From: Tenggerimyces flavus
GTDB taxonomy: Bacteria > Actinomycetota > Actinomycetes > Propionibacteriales > Actinopolymorphaceae
DNA: 64,000 nt
Assembly: GCF_016907715.1 (NCBI RefSeq)
Contig: NZ_JAFBCM010000001.1
Coordinates: 3,844,001 to 3,908,000, forward strand
Reading direction: 5' to 3'
The position numbers and the translations under genes are program-made. Below, piece by piece: positions 46,932 to 56,270 of this stretch. Under the pieces are notes generated by a model. That model had not been told where the DNA came from. It was given only the letters and a program-made list of their open reading frames with translations, and made no database searches. The first letter of the stretch is position 1. Each line of letters begins with the position of its first letter.

Positions 46932-47872
46932 AGCGACTCGAGTGCCTTCCACAGCTCCTCGCGCTCCGAGGCGGGCAGCGGCGGGCCGTACGGGTCGTAC
47001 GCCGCGGAAGCCGGGATGATCCCCTCCCACTGCGCCGTCCACGCCATCCGTTGGACGTACCCCTCCATAGGCTCCCGGAAAGTCAACTGCGCAAGGGCAT
47101 CCAGCCGCATCGACGCCGCGACGAACGCCGAGTGGTCGCCCGCCATCCACGCGTCCAGCACTGCCACCGACCACGAAGGCAGTGCCGATGCGATGCCGAC
47201 CAGCGCGGAGTCGGCGCCCCACATCATCGACGGCCCGTACATCCGATCCTCGCCGGTCAGCACGAGCGTCGACGGTGCGGCGGAACGGGCCGCGGCGATC
47301 AGGTCCTGACAACCCATCGCGTCGTCGAGCAAGGCCAGCTTGACGCCGGCGACCCATGGCAATGAGACGAGCTCGGCGACGGTCGCGGGAGAGTACTGGC
47401 AGCCCGATGCGCGCGAGTACAGCACGAACACGATCAGCGGGATCTGGAGCGAAGACCCCAGCAGCGCATGCAACTCCACGATCTCGGCAGGAGAGGCTCC
47501 CGGCACCGGATACACGAGCAGCCCCGACGCTCCCGCGGAGACCAGCGACGAAGCCACCGGCAACGACGCCTCGAAGTCACCACGAGCTGCCGCGACCCCC
47601 GCCACCACAGGCAGTCCAGTCACGGTGCCGAACTCGCCGACCAACCAGGCCAGCTCCGAAGCAGGTAACGAAGATCCCCGCCCCGTGTGCGCCCCCACCG
47701 CGAGCCCACCCACTCCCGAAGCGGCCACCGCGGACGCGTACGGGGCCACCGAGTCCCGCAACACCGACCCCGACGACGAGAACGGCGTCAACGTCGCCGC
47801 GATCACACGCCCCCGAAGCCGGGAACGCAGCGCCTGGATTCGGTCCGCGTCCTTTTCGGCGTTCACCGTCAT
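46925..47872 (-). CDS. dihydrodipicolinate synthase family protein 1
   Basis: About 315 aa TIM-barrel class I aldolase/lyase. The Schiff-base Lys lies in WVAGVKLALLDD and the Tyr in IPLIVFVLYSR. The substrate-carboxylate loop, canonical GTTGE, reads GAHTGRGSSL here, so it is probably not DapA itself but a sugar-acid or keto-acid lyase. The start ATG 47872 is chosen (an in-frame GTG/ATG upstream exists). It is divergent from the regulator at 48013 and part of the sugar-acid cluster extending to 57.5 kb. Confidence 0.85.
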   Translation of the reverse strand: MTVNAEKDADRIQALRSRLRGRVIAATLTPFSSSGSVLRDSVAPYASAVAASGVGGLAVGAHTGRGSSLPASELAWLVGEFGTVTGLPVVAGVAAARGDFEASLPVASSLVSAGASGLLVYPVPGASPAEIVELHALLGSSLQIPLIVFVLYSRASGCQYSPATVAELVSLPWVAGVKLALLDDAMGCQDLIAAARSAAPSTLVLTGEDRMYGPSMMWGADSALVGIASALPSWSVAVLDAWMAGDHSAFVAASMRLDALAQLTFREPMEGYVQRMAWTAQWEGIIPASAAYDPYGPPLPASEREELWKALESLQ

Positions 47873-48012
47873 GGGACGAGTCTGCACTGGTTCACTGGGG
47901 ACATGTCGACTCCGGTCAGGCTAGTTCGGGACGCCGCCCCCCATTATTCCGGTCGCGGCCGTAACCTACCTGACATGGATCGCCGCTTGGACCGCACCGG
48001 AGGAGGCCAGTA

Positions 48013-49236
48013 ATGGCTCTGCTCACGTTCGGCGTCGTCGGCCCGTCCGACCTCGTCCCACGCGTCGTCGAGGCCGTCGAGACGACGGCGCAGCTGAAGG
48101 CGCTGCCGCTACCGTACAAGGGCGAGCAGGAGACCGTCGACATCATCCGCGCCAACGCCGAGGAAGTCGACGCCTGGCTGTTCACCGGCGTCGTCCCGCA
48201 CGAGATCGCGACCGCGGAGAACGTCGTCGATCTGCCCGCCGAGCACGTCTCGTACTCCGGCGTCACGCTCCTCGCCGCACTGCTCAAGCTGCTCCGCGCC
48301 GGCGCCGACCTGCGCCGTGTCAGCATCGACACGCTGCAGCCGAACGAGGTCGCCGAGACGCTCGACGAGGCGGGGCTGCCCGCCGAGACCGCGCTGACCA
48401 TGGTGTACGAACCGACCGTCCGCTCCGCCGACGTCGTCGAGTTCCACCGGACCGCCCGACAGCGCGACGGGGCGACGGTCGCGATCACCTGTCTGCGGTC
48501 GGCGTACGACGAACTGCGCAAGGAGATGCCCGTCGTCCGGCTCGCGCCCGCGCCGCGCGACATCCGCGAGGCCGTCGAGCAGCTCGTCCTGCTCACCCGC
48601 AGCCGGCACCACTCCGACGCGCAGGTCGCGATCGGCTTCGTTCAGCTCTCCCGCGCCGACAACGGCCTCGAACGCGACCTCGCCGAGCTCGGCGGCGCGA
48701 TCGTCGGCATCGACGAGGGCCGGTACCTGCTCGTGACGACGCGCGGCCCGCTGGAACGCGCGACCGACGACTTCCGCGTCGCACCGTTCCTCGAACAGCT
48801 CGCCGAACGCCACGGCGCCGTCCACGTGGGGCTCGGCCTCGGCCGTTCCGCCGGCGAGGCCGCCGCCCACGCCGCCCGCGCCCTCGCCCGTGCCCGCGTC
48901 CAGGGCGACGTCGCCGCGATCCTCGCCGCGCCGCACGACGCGGACATCGTGCTGACCAAGGACCGCGTGACGGAGAAGGGCCCAGTCGACCTCGGCCGCC
49001 TGGCACAGCGGCTGGGCATGAGCCGTACGACACTGCAGTCGCTGCGACGCCTCGTCGACAACGCCGAGGAACCACTGGTCACCGCAACCGAGGTGGCGCA
49101 GGCATTCTCCATCCAAGAACGCAGCGCCCGCCGCCTCCTCAAGCGCCTCGAGCGCGCCGGCGCAGCCATCCCAGTGGGAACCCTGTCGGAAGGCCAGATG
49201 GGCCGCCCACCAGTGATCTACCGCCTCGACCTCTAG
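48013..49236 (+). CDS. two-part transcriptional regulator (substrate-binding-like N-terminus, HTH C-terminus)
   Basis: 407 aa. The first ~120 residues look like a Rossmann-type ligand domain (TFGVVGPSDLVPRVVEAV). The middle (about 200-310) resembles a GGDEF-like regulatory fold without its signature (GFVQLSRADNGLERDLAEL). The C-terminus has two HTH-like helices: LGRLAQRLGMSRTTLQSLRRLV and ATEVAQAFSIQERSARRLLKRLERAG. ATG 48013 follows GGAGGAGG by six bases. Family not recognised by name; its position between the two DapA-like genes makes it the likely regulator of the surrounding sugar-acid cluster. Confidence 0.7.
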   Translation: MALLTFGVVGPSDLVPRVVEAVETTAQLKALPLPYKGEQETVDIIRANAEEVDAWLFTGVVPHEIATAENVVDLPAEHVSYSGVTLLAALLKLLRAGADLRRVSIDTLQPNEVAETLDEAGLPAETALTMVYEPTVRSADVVEFHRTARQRDGATVAITCLRSAYDELRKEMPVVRLAPAPRDIREAVEQLVLLTRSRHHSDAQVAIGFVQLSRADNGLERDLAELGGAIVGIDEGRYLLVTTRGPLERATDDFRVAPFLEQLAERHGAVHVGLGLGRSAGEAAAHAARALARARVQGDVAAILAAPHDADIVLTKDRVTEKGPVDLGRLAQRLGMSRTTLQSLRRLVDNAEEPLVTATEVAQAFSIQERSARRLLKRLERAGAAIPVGTLSEGQMGRPPVIYRLDL

Positions 49237-49247
49237 CGCCAGTTTGT

Positions 49248-49298
49248 ATGAAGGGCCCCTTCATTCGAACCTATTGAATGAAGGTGCCCTTCATTCAA
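49248..49298. terminator. double ATGAAGG palindrome after the regulator
   Basis: ATGAAGGGCCCCTTCAT (49248-49264) is a perfect palindrome. TTGAATGAAGG-TGC-CCTTCATTCAA (49274-49298) gives 11 perfect pairs. They follow the stop at 49236 and should terminate transcription. Confidence 0.7.
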
Positions 49299-49664
49299 AA
49301 CAGCGGGCAACGGACGGCCCCGGCTTCATCGTCACCACAAGAGACCGAGGGCCAACAAGCGACCTCAGCACGGCAGCAAACCCCAGCAAGAAGGAACCTC
49401 CCCCGGGACACCTGTTCCGGGGGCGGGGGCGGCGCGTTAAAACAGGTGGCCGGGTCGGGGCGAGTCAAGGGCCGCTCCGCGGTCGCGAAGCGACGTCGCC
49501 CCATCTGCGAAGCCGCCGCGACGCCCTTGACGCGCCCCGGACCGGCCACCACCATCGACCGCCGCCACAGTCCCCGAAGAGCACCAACTCCCAGAGAGCT
49601 CGCACCGGAACACCGCACCAAGACAGCACCAAACCCAGAAGAGCTCCGCCAGCAACAACCGGCA

Positions 49665-49689
49665 TTGGATGAAGGGCACCTTCATCCAA
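49665..49689. repeat. third ATGAAGG palindrome
   Basis: TTGGATGAAGG-GCA-CCTTCATCCAA, 11 perfect pairs. Compared with 49274-49298 the fourth pair changed from A-T to G-C on both arms. Confidence 0.75.
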
Positions 49690-49697
49690 CCCAGCCC

Positions 49698-49773
49698 GTG
49701 ATCATGAACGTGATCATGAAGCCCAACCAGTCGTATACGCCGGGTTCGCCTTCATGATCACGTTCATGATCAC
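49698..49773. repeat. GTGATCATG inverted repeat, copy 2 (perfect arms)
   Basis: 24-base arms at 49698-49721 (beginning GTGATCATGAACGTGATCAT) and 49750-49773 are exact reverse complements around 28 bases. Related to 35257-35331, with AAC/GTT in place of TAC/GTA at the same position. Confidence 0.8.
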
Positions 49774-49928
49774 GGACAACTGTCCGACATCCGAGCGAGG
49801 GCCTCAGCCCCAAGAGGCAGTCACGATGCGGGAAGCGGCCGACCCACCAGCGGAGCGTTTCGAATCAGGGACGCCCTCTATCGAATAGATCGCTACAGGG
49901 ACGCCCTCATTCCAAACAACAAAGGGGG

Positions 49929-50951
49929 TCAGCCCATCCGAGCCAGCATGTCCTCGGAGATCTCGTGCTCCAAAGGCAGACCAGCCGCATAACGAGAGAT
50001 CTCGTCGATCAGCAGCTCACCAGCGTCGTGCCGCGCGTCCAGCGACGCCCCAGCAGTGTGCGGCGCGAGCAGGACGTTCGGCAACGAGCGCAGCGGGTGC
50101 GCCAGCGGTAGCGGTTCCTCGTCGTACACGTCCAAAGCCGCGTCCAGCCGACCCGACGACAGTTCGGCCAGCAGCGCGGCACCGTCGACGAGCCACGCCC
50201 GCGCGGTGTTCACCAGCAGCCCACCATCAGGCATCAAAGAGAGCTCGCGCCGCCCGATCATGTGGTGCGTCTCCGGCAGGATCGGCGCGTGCAGCGCCAC
50301 CAGCTGTGACGTCCGCAGCAGCTCGTCCAGCGAGACCACGGAGACCCCGAGCAGCGCGGCCTCCGAGGCGGACAGGAAAGGGTCGTAGACCACGACCGAA
50401 GCGCCCAAGGCCAGCACACGCGAGATGTAGAAGCGCCCCGTCCGCGACGCCCCCACCACGCCGATCCGCACGCGGCCGATCTCGCGCCGCTCCGGCACCG
50501 ACGTACGCGCGACCGTCCAAGCTGTCCCGTCCCGCATCGAGTGGTCGAACCGGTGCAGCCGATGCAGCAAAGCCAACGTGTGCGCCAAAGCCGCGTCCGC
50601 CACCGAACGGGCCATCGGCATCCCCGCCTGCGTCACCCGTACCCCGCGCGCCCAGCAGTCAGTGGAGACGAACGGCTTCACCGAAGCGCCCGTGTGGGCG
50701 AGCAAACCCAACGACGGCGCGCCCGCGAGCAGCTCGCCGGAAAGAGGCGGAGTGCCCCATGCCGTCACCACCACGTCGGCCGAGCCGAGCAGCGCGCCGT
50801 ACGAAGACGGCGACGTCACCGGCCCGTCCGCTGCCGTCACGGCGAACGAAGAGCACAGCCGAGCCCACGCCGCAGGCGAGAAGAACACCGACTGCAGCTC
50901 CGGCGAGGTCGCGACGGCGACTCGCAACGACTCAGCGGAGCCATTCGTCAA
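49929..50951 (-). CDS. D-isomer-specific 2-hydroxyacid dehydrogenase
   Basis: 340 aa. NAD-binding segment IGVVGASRTGRFYISRVLALGASVVVYDPF (the usual GxGxxG reads GASRTG). The catalytic Arg lies in NTARAWLVDG, Glu in VYDEEPLP and His in LLAPHTAGAS. It oxidises or reduces a 2-hydroxy/2-keto acid. Starts at TTG 50951 with GGAGGAG four bases ahead, overlapping the end of the upstream DapA-like gene by 20 bases, so the three minus-strand genes form an operon. Confidence 0.87.
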   Translation of the reverse strand: MTNGSAESLRVAVATSPELQSVFFSPAAWARLCSSFAVTAADGPVTSPSSYGALLGSADVVVTAWGTPPLSGELLAGAPSLGLLAHTGASVKPFVSTDCWARGVRVTQAGMPMARSVADAALAHTLALLHRLHRFDHSMRDGTAWTVARTSVPERREIGRVRIGVVGASRTGRFYISRVLALGASVVVYDPFLSASEAALLGVSVVSLDELLRTSQLVALHAPILPETHHMIGRRELSLMPDGGLLVNTARAWLVDGAALLAELSSGRLDAALDVYDEEPLPLAHPLRSLPNVLLAPHTAGASLDARHDAGELLIDEISRYAAGLPLEHEISEDMLARMG

Positions 50952-51996
50952 GGTGCTCCTCCACGAACTGGTCGTCGGTCAGCTCCGGGTACGCCCGGCA
51001 GACGTGGTCGATCGCCTGAGCCTGACCCGGCGACAACGCCTCGTCCGGATCCAGGCACCACGTCCCGGCCAGCAGACCCTGTCGCCGCAGCACCTCATGT
51101 ACCCCGGGGATGCACCCGGCGAACCGGTTCACCGCGTCGAAGATCGCCGCGTTCGCGTCCGTCAGCCGCGGCCCCATCGTGGTCAGCGAGCGCAGCGCGT
51201 GGTCGTCGCCGGCCCACGCGCGGCGTACGTCGGACAGCATCCGTACGGCCGCGTCGGTCCACACCGCCCACTGCCCGAGCAAGCCCCCGACGATCCGCCG
51301 AGTCACAGGACCGGACGGCCCCGCCAGCTCGATCGGCGTCAGTAGGTCCGCGACGATGTTGTCGTCGTTCCCCGTGTACAAGGCCACCGACGAGCCACGC
51401 GACGACTCGGAGATCCCGCGAACGGCGTCCAACGTGCGGTACCGGTCGAACGGCGCGATCTTCGCCCCGACCACGCACGGCAGGTCGGCGAGCGTCCGCC
51501 AGAACTCCCGCGAGAGGAAACGCCCGCCCACGGCCTCCTGCAGGTAGAAGCCGACGACGGGAAGCACCTCGCCGACGACCTTCGCCCGCTGCAGCAGCTC
51601 CTGCTCGTCCAGACCGGAGGTCCCGGCCGGGCCGAGCAGCACCGCGTGGTAGCCGAGCGACGCCGCGAGCTCGGCCTCGGCGGCCGCCTGGGCGGTGTCG
51701 CCGCAGGCGCCGGCGATCCGGACGAACGGCCGGCCCGCCAGCGCGTCGTCCATCGTCTCCCGGGCGAGGTCGAGAACAGGCTCGAGCAGCCCCACGGAAC
51801 GGATCCCGAACTGCGTCGTGTGCACGCCGACCGCGATGCCGCCCGCGCCGGCGGCCACGTAGTAGCGCGTCAACGCCCGCTGCCGCTGCTCGTCCAGCTT
51901 CCGTTCGGCGGTCAACGCCAGCGGGTGCGCCGGAATCACGCAGCCGGTGGCGAGCAGCTCGGACTCAGCCCGAGGTAGCTCCAAGATCGTGGTCAT
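50932..51996 (-). CDS. dihydrodipicolinate synthase family protein 2
   Basis: 354 aa TIM barrel. Schiff-base Lys in CVVGAKIAPFDRY, Tyr in LPVVGFYLQEAVGG; the carboxylate loop reads GVHTTQFGIRS rather than GTTGE. C-terminal extension of ~50 residues beyond typical DapA. It probably cleaves a keto-deoxy sugar acid or related compound. ATG 51996 lies two bases from the stop of the epimerase gene and has no strong ribosome site, so it is translated by coupling. Confidence 0.86.
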   Translation of the reverse strand: MTTILELPRAESELLATGCVIPAHPLALTAERKLDEQRQRALTRYYVAAGAGGIAVGVHTTQFGIRSVGLLEPVLDLARETMDDALAGRPFVRIAGACGDTAQAAAEAELAASLGYHAVLLGPAGTSGLDEQELLQRAKVVGEVLPVVGFYLQEAVGGRFLSREFWRTLADLPCVVGAKIAPFDRYRTLDAVRGISESSRGSSVALYTGNDDNIVADLLTPIELAGPSGPVTRRIVGGLLGQWAVWTDAAVRMLSDVRRAWAGDDHALRSLTTMGPRLTDANAAIFDAVNRFAGCIPGVHEVLRRQGLLAGTWCLDPDEALSPGQAQAIDHVCRAYPELTDDQFVEEHLDEWLR

Positions 51997-51997
51997 G

Positions 51998-53071
51998 TCA
52001 GAACCGCCCGTCCCGCCGCTGGAACTTCGTCGGCTTGTCCCACAGCACGCCCCCTGATCGCAGCCAGTCCGCCTGCGCGGCAATGAGATCCGGGGCCAGC
52101 AACGGCGGTGGCCCGAACAACGAGAAACAACGTGAGGCGTTCGACAGCAACGCCGTCGGCGCCTCGGTCCCCACGTACGAGGGCGAGGTGCCCAGCAGCT
52201 GCCCGAAATCCGCCGCCACCGACCGCACCGAGAGCGTCTCGGGGCCGGTGACGTTCAGTGCGACCGCCGGGCTGTCAGCATGAAGGAGCGAGCGGAGCGC
52301 GACCTCGTTCGCGTACGCTTGCGAGACGACGTTGACGTGCCCGGTCGTCACGTCGACGGGGTCGCCGTCGCGGACGGAGCGGCCGATGTCGGCCAGCACG
52401 CCGTACCGCAGGTCGATCGCGTAGTTCAGCCGGATCAGCGCGACCTTCGTGCCCCGCGAAAGCGCGGCGTGCTCGAAGACGCGCTCGCGGCCGAGGCAGG
52501 ACATCGCGTACTCACCGACCGGGTCCATCGGGTCGGTCTCGACCGAGCCACCGCTGTCCACGGCGACGAGCGGGTAGACGTTGCCGGTCGAGAACGCCGC
52601 GATCCGGGAGTCGGCGTAGCGCCGCGCGACCGTCGCGGGCAGCAGCGCGTTGACCGCCCACGTCGCCGCCGGCTGGCCGGTCGACCCGAACTTCGCGCCG
52701 ACCATGTAGACGACCTGCGCCCCGTCGGGCAGCCCCGACAGGTCGGCGTCCGGGCTGAGATCGAACGTGACCGTACGAACGCCGCGCTCGGTCAGCCGCT
52801 TCTCGACGACCTTGTCAGTCCACCGCGACACCGCGATGACCTGGCGATCCGTCTGTCCAGCCGCGTCGAGAGCACGCCGCGCGAGGTGGCAGAGGCTGGG
52901 CCCCATCTTGCCGCCGGCGCCGAGGACGACCAGGTCGCCCTCCGTCGCGGCAAGGTCGGAGACGAGAGCCGCGGACGGCTCAGCGAGCCGGTCCTCCCAC
53001 TCTTCTTCGGTACCGAACACCAAGGCCCGCCCTTCCTGCTCGTCCCGAGGGCCCGTCACGGGGTCCAACAT
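51998..53071 (-). CDS. NAD-dependent epimerase/dehydratase family protein
   Basis: 357 aa. The Rossmann strand VVLGAGGKMGPSLCHLARRAL begins about residue 47, after an N-terminal extension. The S-T and Tyr region lies in AAFSTGNVYPLV, but YxxxK is degenerate (EYAMSCLGRE), so classic SDR catalysis is uncertain. First gene of the three-gene operon. Start ATG 53071 lies three bases from an operator-like palindrome and may be leaderless; GTG codons further in are alternatives. Confidence 0.75.
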   Translation of the reverse strand: MLDPVTGPRDEQEGRALVFGTEEEWEDRLAEPSAALVSDLAATEGDLVVLGAGGKMGPSLCHLARRALDAAGQTDRQVIAVSRWTDKVVEKRLTERGVRTVTFDLSPDADLSGLPDGAQVVYMVGAKFGSTGQPAATWAVNALLPATVARRYADSRIAAFSTGNVYPLVAVDSGGSVETDPMDPVGEYAMSCLGRERVFEHAALSRGTKVALIRLNYAIDLRYGVLADIGRSVRDGDPVDVTTGHVNVVSQAYANEVALRSLLHADSPAVALNVTGPETLSVRSVAADFGQLLGTSPSYVGTEAPTALLSNASRCFSLFGPPPLLAPDLIAAQADWLRSGGVLWDKPTKFQRRDGRF

Positions 53072-53073
53072 AA

Positions 53074-53087
53074 ACGGTCGAGACCGT
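53074..53087. promoter_or_regulatory. palindrome in the divergent promoter of the mannosidase cluster
   Basis: ACGGTC-GA-GACCGT, six perfect pairs, three bases upstream of the epimerase start and 181 bases before the mannosidase gene. A candidate binding site for the cluster regulator. Confidence 0.4.
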
Positions 53088-53267
53088 ATCTGAAAGCTCA
53101 GGGAGACCGACCGTCAGCATCCGGTCGCGGTTGGGAGTGGGGGAGACGCTGTGGGTGGGCAGGTGGGCGAGCCTGCCGGCGCCGTGAGCTAGCGTCGTGC
53201 AGACAATCTCGACGGTACGTTGTAGGAACGATTCCAGCTGGGCAATCCAGCGCTGTTCGGAGGCCTG

Positions 53268-56200
53268 ATGCATGACGACCGCAGCCTGATCGAGAACCGT
53301 CTCGGGCGGGCTCTCCGGCAACGGATCAAGCCGGCGGTGTACGGCGAAAGGGTGCCCCTCGACATCGAGGTGTGGCACGCGCCGGGCGAGCCGGTTTCGG
53401 TCGCCGACGCACTGCGAGCGGACTACAAACCCGTCCAACTCGGGGAGAAGTGGGGCCCTCCGTGGGGCACCAGCTGGTTCCGGCTGACCGGCACCGTTCC
53501 GGCCGAGTGGAACGGCAAGCGCGTCGAGGCGGTCGTCGACCTCGGGTTCGGCGGCGGTCCGGGCTTCAGCGCCGAGGGCCTCGCGTACACCCGCGACGGC
53601 GACCCGATCAAGGGCCTCAACCCGGACAACATCTACCTTCCGGTCGACGGCACCGAGTTCCAGGTCTACCTGGAGGCCGCGGCCAACCCGGACGTGCTGA
53701 GCTGGCCGGACTTCAAGCCGACCCAGCTCGGTGACAAGTCGACCGCCGGCACCGAGCCGATGTACTCCATCGGGCGCGCCGAACTCGCCGTCTTCCACGC
53801 CGACGTGTGGAACCTCGTCAACGACATCGAGGTCCTCGAGGGCCTGATGAAGGAACTGCCGAACGAGCTCCCGCGCAAGTCGGAGATCCTGCGCGCGCTC
53901 GACCGGGCGCTCGACGCGATCGACATCGACGACGTCCCGGGCAGCGCCGCCGCGGCGCGCGCGGAGCTCGCGGTCGTGCTCGGCAAGCCGGCGTACGCGA
54001 GCGCGCACCAGATCACCGCGGTGGGCCACGCGCACATCGACTCCGCGTGGCTGTGGCCGCTGCGCGAGACCGTGCGCAAGGTCGCCCGTACGGTGTCGAA
54101 CGTCACCTCGCTCGTCGGCAACCACCCCGAGTTCAAGTTCGCGTTCTCCCAAGCCCAGCAGCACGCCTGGATGAAGGACCACCACCCGAAGGTCTGGGAC
54201 AAGCTGAAGCAGGCCGTCGCGGACGGGTCGATCATCCCGATCGGCAGCATGTGGGTGGAGTCGGACTCCAACATGGTCGGCGGCGAGGCGATGGCTCGCC
54301 AGTTCATCCACGGCAAGCGGTTCTTCCTCGACGAGTACGGCGTGGAGACCAAGGTCGTCTGGCTGCCCGACTCGTTCGGCTACTCCGCCGGAATGCCGCA
54401 GATCGTCAAGCTGGCGGGCAACGACTACTTCCTCACCCAGAAGATCTCCTGGAACCAGACGAACAAGTTCCCGCACCACACGTTCTGGTGGGAGGGCATC
54501 GACGGGACGCGCGTGTTCACGCACTTCCCGCCGGCCGACACCTACAACGGCCAGCTGACCGGTCGCGAGCTCGCGCACGCGCAGCGCAACTACCAGGACA
54601 AGGGCGGCGGCACGCGGTCGCTGCTCCCGTTCGGTCACGGCGACGGCGGTGGCGGACCCACCCGCGAGATGCTCGCGCGGGCCGAGCGGGTCGCGGACCT
54701 GGAGTCCTCGCCGAAGGTGGAGATCCAGCACCCGTACGAGTTCTTCCAGGCCGCCGAAGCGGAGTACCCGAACGCCGGCGTGTGGGTCGGAGAGCTCTAC
54801 CTCGAGCTGCACCGCGCCACGTACACCTCGCAGGCGAAGACCAAGCAGGGCAACCGGCGCAGCGAGCACCTGCTGCGCGAGGCCGAGCTGTGGTCGACCG
54901 CCGCGGCTGTCGCCGGAGTGGGCGCGGAGTACCCGTACGAGGACATCGACCGGATCTGGAAGGCCGTTCTGCTCAACCAGTTCCACGACATCCTGCCGGG
55001 CAGCTCGATCCACTGGGTGCACCGCGAGGCCGAGGAGACGTACGCGCGGGTCGCGGTCGAGCTCGAGGCGATCATCGCCAAGGCGCAGCAGGCGCTGGCC
55101 GGCGAGGGCGAGAAGGACATCGCGTTCAACGCCGCGCCGCACCCGCGTCAGGGCGTGCCGGGGCTCGGCGCCGCGAACGTCCATGCCAGCCACACCCCGG
55201 GCGTCACGGTGACGCGCGACGGCTCGAACCTCGTGCTGGAGAACGGGCTGCTCAAGGTCGTCATCGACAAGCGCGGCCTGCTCACGTCGGTGTACGAGGT
55301 CGAGTCCCAGCGCGAGGCGCTCGCTCCAGGCGCGACGGGCAACCTGCTGCAGCTCCACGTCGACACCCCGAACATGTGGGACGCGTGGGACGTCGACCCG
55401 TTCTACCGGAAGAACGTCCGGGACATCGTCGACGTCGAGAGCATCGAGGTCGTCTCGGAGGGTCCGAACGAGGCCGCGGTCGCTGTGACGCGTTCGTTCA
55501 GCGGCTCGACGATCAAGCAGACGATCCGCGTGCAGGCCGGCGAGTGCCAGGTCAACGTGGACAACGTGATCGACTGGGACGAGACGGAGAAGTTCCTCAA
55601 GGTCTCGTTCCCGTTGGACATCCGGGCCGACCGGTCGGCGTCGGAGACGCAGTTCGGGCACCTGTTCCGCGACACGCACGAGAACACGTCGTGGGAGGCG
55701 GCCAAGTTCGAGATCTGCGCGCACCGGTGGATTCACGTCGGTGAGCCGGGCTACGGACACGCGCTCGTCAACGACTCGAAGTACGGCCACGACGTGACCC
55801 GCGACGTCCGCGAGGACGGCGGCACGACCACGACCGTACGACTCTCGCTGCTGCGGGCGCCGAAGGCTCCGGACCCTGTCACCGACCTCGGCGAGCACAA
55901 GTTCTCGTACGCGCTGGTGCCGGGCGCGGGGATCTCCGAGGCGGTCGAGGAGGGCTACCGGATCAACCTGCCCGCTCGGGTCGTCAAGGGTGCGAACAAC
56001 GTCGAACCTCTCGTCTCCATTGACAATCCGGCCGTCGTGGTCGAGGCGGTCAAGCTGGCCGACGACAAGTCGGGCGACGTGGTCGTGCGGCTGTACGAGT
56101 CGCTCGGCGGTCGCGCGGCGGCCAAGCTGTCGACCTCGTTCGACGTCTCGAAGGTCGAGGAGACCGACCTGCTCGAGCGCCGGCTCGCCGACCGCGTGCT

Positions 56201-56270
56201 GGTCGAGGGCACTGTCAACCTGTCCTTGCGTCCGTTCCAGATCCTTACGTTGAGGTTGTCTCGCTCATGA
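53268..56270 (+). CDS. alpha-mannosidase (GH38)
   Basis: 1000 aa. The zinc/catalytic motif AVGHAHIDSAWLWPLRET (His-x-Asp about residue 254) and VVWLPDSFGYSAGMPQI, with the nucleophile Asp about residue 368, identify GH38, as does GHGDGGGGPTREM. A central helical domain and C-terminal beta domains follow (about 600-1000). No signal peptide, so it acts in the cytosol on imported mannosides. ATG 53268 has TCGGAGG eight bases ahead. It overlaps the FMN oxidase by ATGA and is divergent from the lyase/dehydrogenase operon. Confidence 0.93.
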   Translation: MHDDRSLIENRLGRALRQRIKPAVYGERVPLDIEVWHAPGEPVSVADALRADYKPVQLGEKWGPPWGTSWFRLTGTVPAEWNGKRVEAVVDLGFGGGPGFSAEGLAYTRDGDPIKGLNPDNIYLPVDGTEFQVYLEAAANPDVLSWPDFKPTQLGDKSTAGTEPMYSIGRAELAVFHADVWNLVNDIEVLEGLMKELPNELPRKSEILRALDRALDAIDIDDVPGSAAAARAELAVVLGKPAYASAHQITAVGHAHIDSAWLWPLRETVRKVARTVSNVTSLVGNHPEFKFAFSQAQQHAWMKDHHPKVWDKLKQAVADGSIIPIGSMWVESDSNMVGGEAMARQFIHGKRFFLDEYGVETKVVWLPDSFGYSAGMPQIVKLAGNDYFLTQKISWNQTNKFPHHTFWWEGIDGTRVFTHFPPADTYNGQLTGRELAHAQRNYQDKGGGTRSLLPFGHGDGGGGPTREMLARAERVADLESSPKVEIQHPYEFFQAAEAEYPNAGVWVGELYLELHRATYTSQAKTKQGNRRSEHLLREAELWSTAAAVAGVGAEYPYEDIDRIWKAVLLNQFHDILPGSSIHWVHREAEETYARVAVELEAIIAKAQQALAGEGEKDIAFNAAPHPRQGVPGLGAANVHASHTPGVTVTRDGSNLVLENGLLKVVIDKRGLLTSVYEVESQREALAPGATGNLLQLHVDTPNMWDAWDVDPFYRKNVRDIVDVESIEVVSEGPNEAAVAVTRSFSGSTIKQTIRVQAGECQVNVDNVIDWDETEKFLKVSFPLDIRADRSASETQFGHLFRDTHENTSWEAAKFEICAHRWIHVGEPGYGHALVNDSKYGHDVTRDVREDGGTTTTVRLSLLRAPKAPDPVTDLGEHKFSYALVPGAGISEAVEEGYRINLPARVVKGANNVEPLVSIDNPAVVVEAVKLADDKSGDVVVRLYESLGGRAAAKLSTSFDVSKVEETDLLERRLADRVLVEGTVNLSLRPFQILTLRLSRS

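Larger units (their letters stand above)
49299..49928. other. intergenic region with palindromes
   Basis: 692 bases (49237-49928) separate the regulator from the hydroxyacid dehydrogenase gene. Apart from the listed palindromes, it contains AGGGACGCCCT twice (49867-49877 and 49897-49907, 30 bases apart) and no supported gene; the open frames lack ribosome sites and family features. Confidence 0.5.

Noticed and set aside
49278-49757. Small overlapping open frames in the gap before the hydroxyacid dehydrogenase
   Set aside because: They span the palindromes, have no ribosome site and no recognisable domain.
52980-55898. A 972-codon open frame antisense to the alpha-mannosidase gene
   Set aside because: It lacks any family motif and is rich in Arg/Val/Asp as expected from the complement of a high-GC gene; the GH38 frame has all catalytic motifs.
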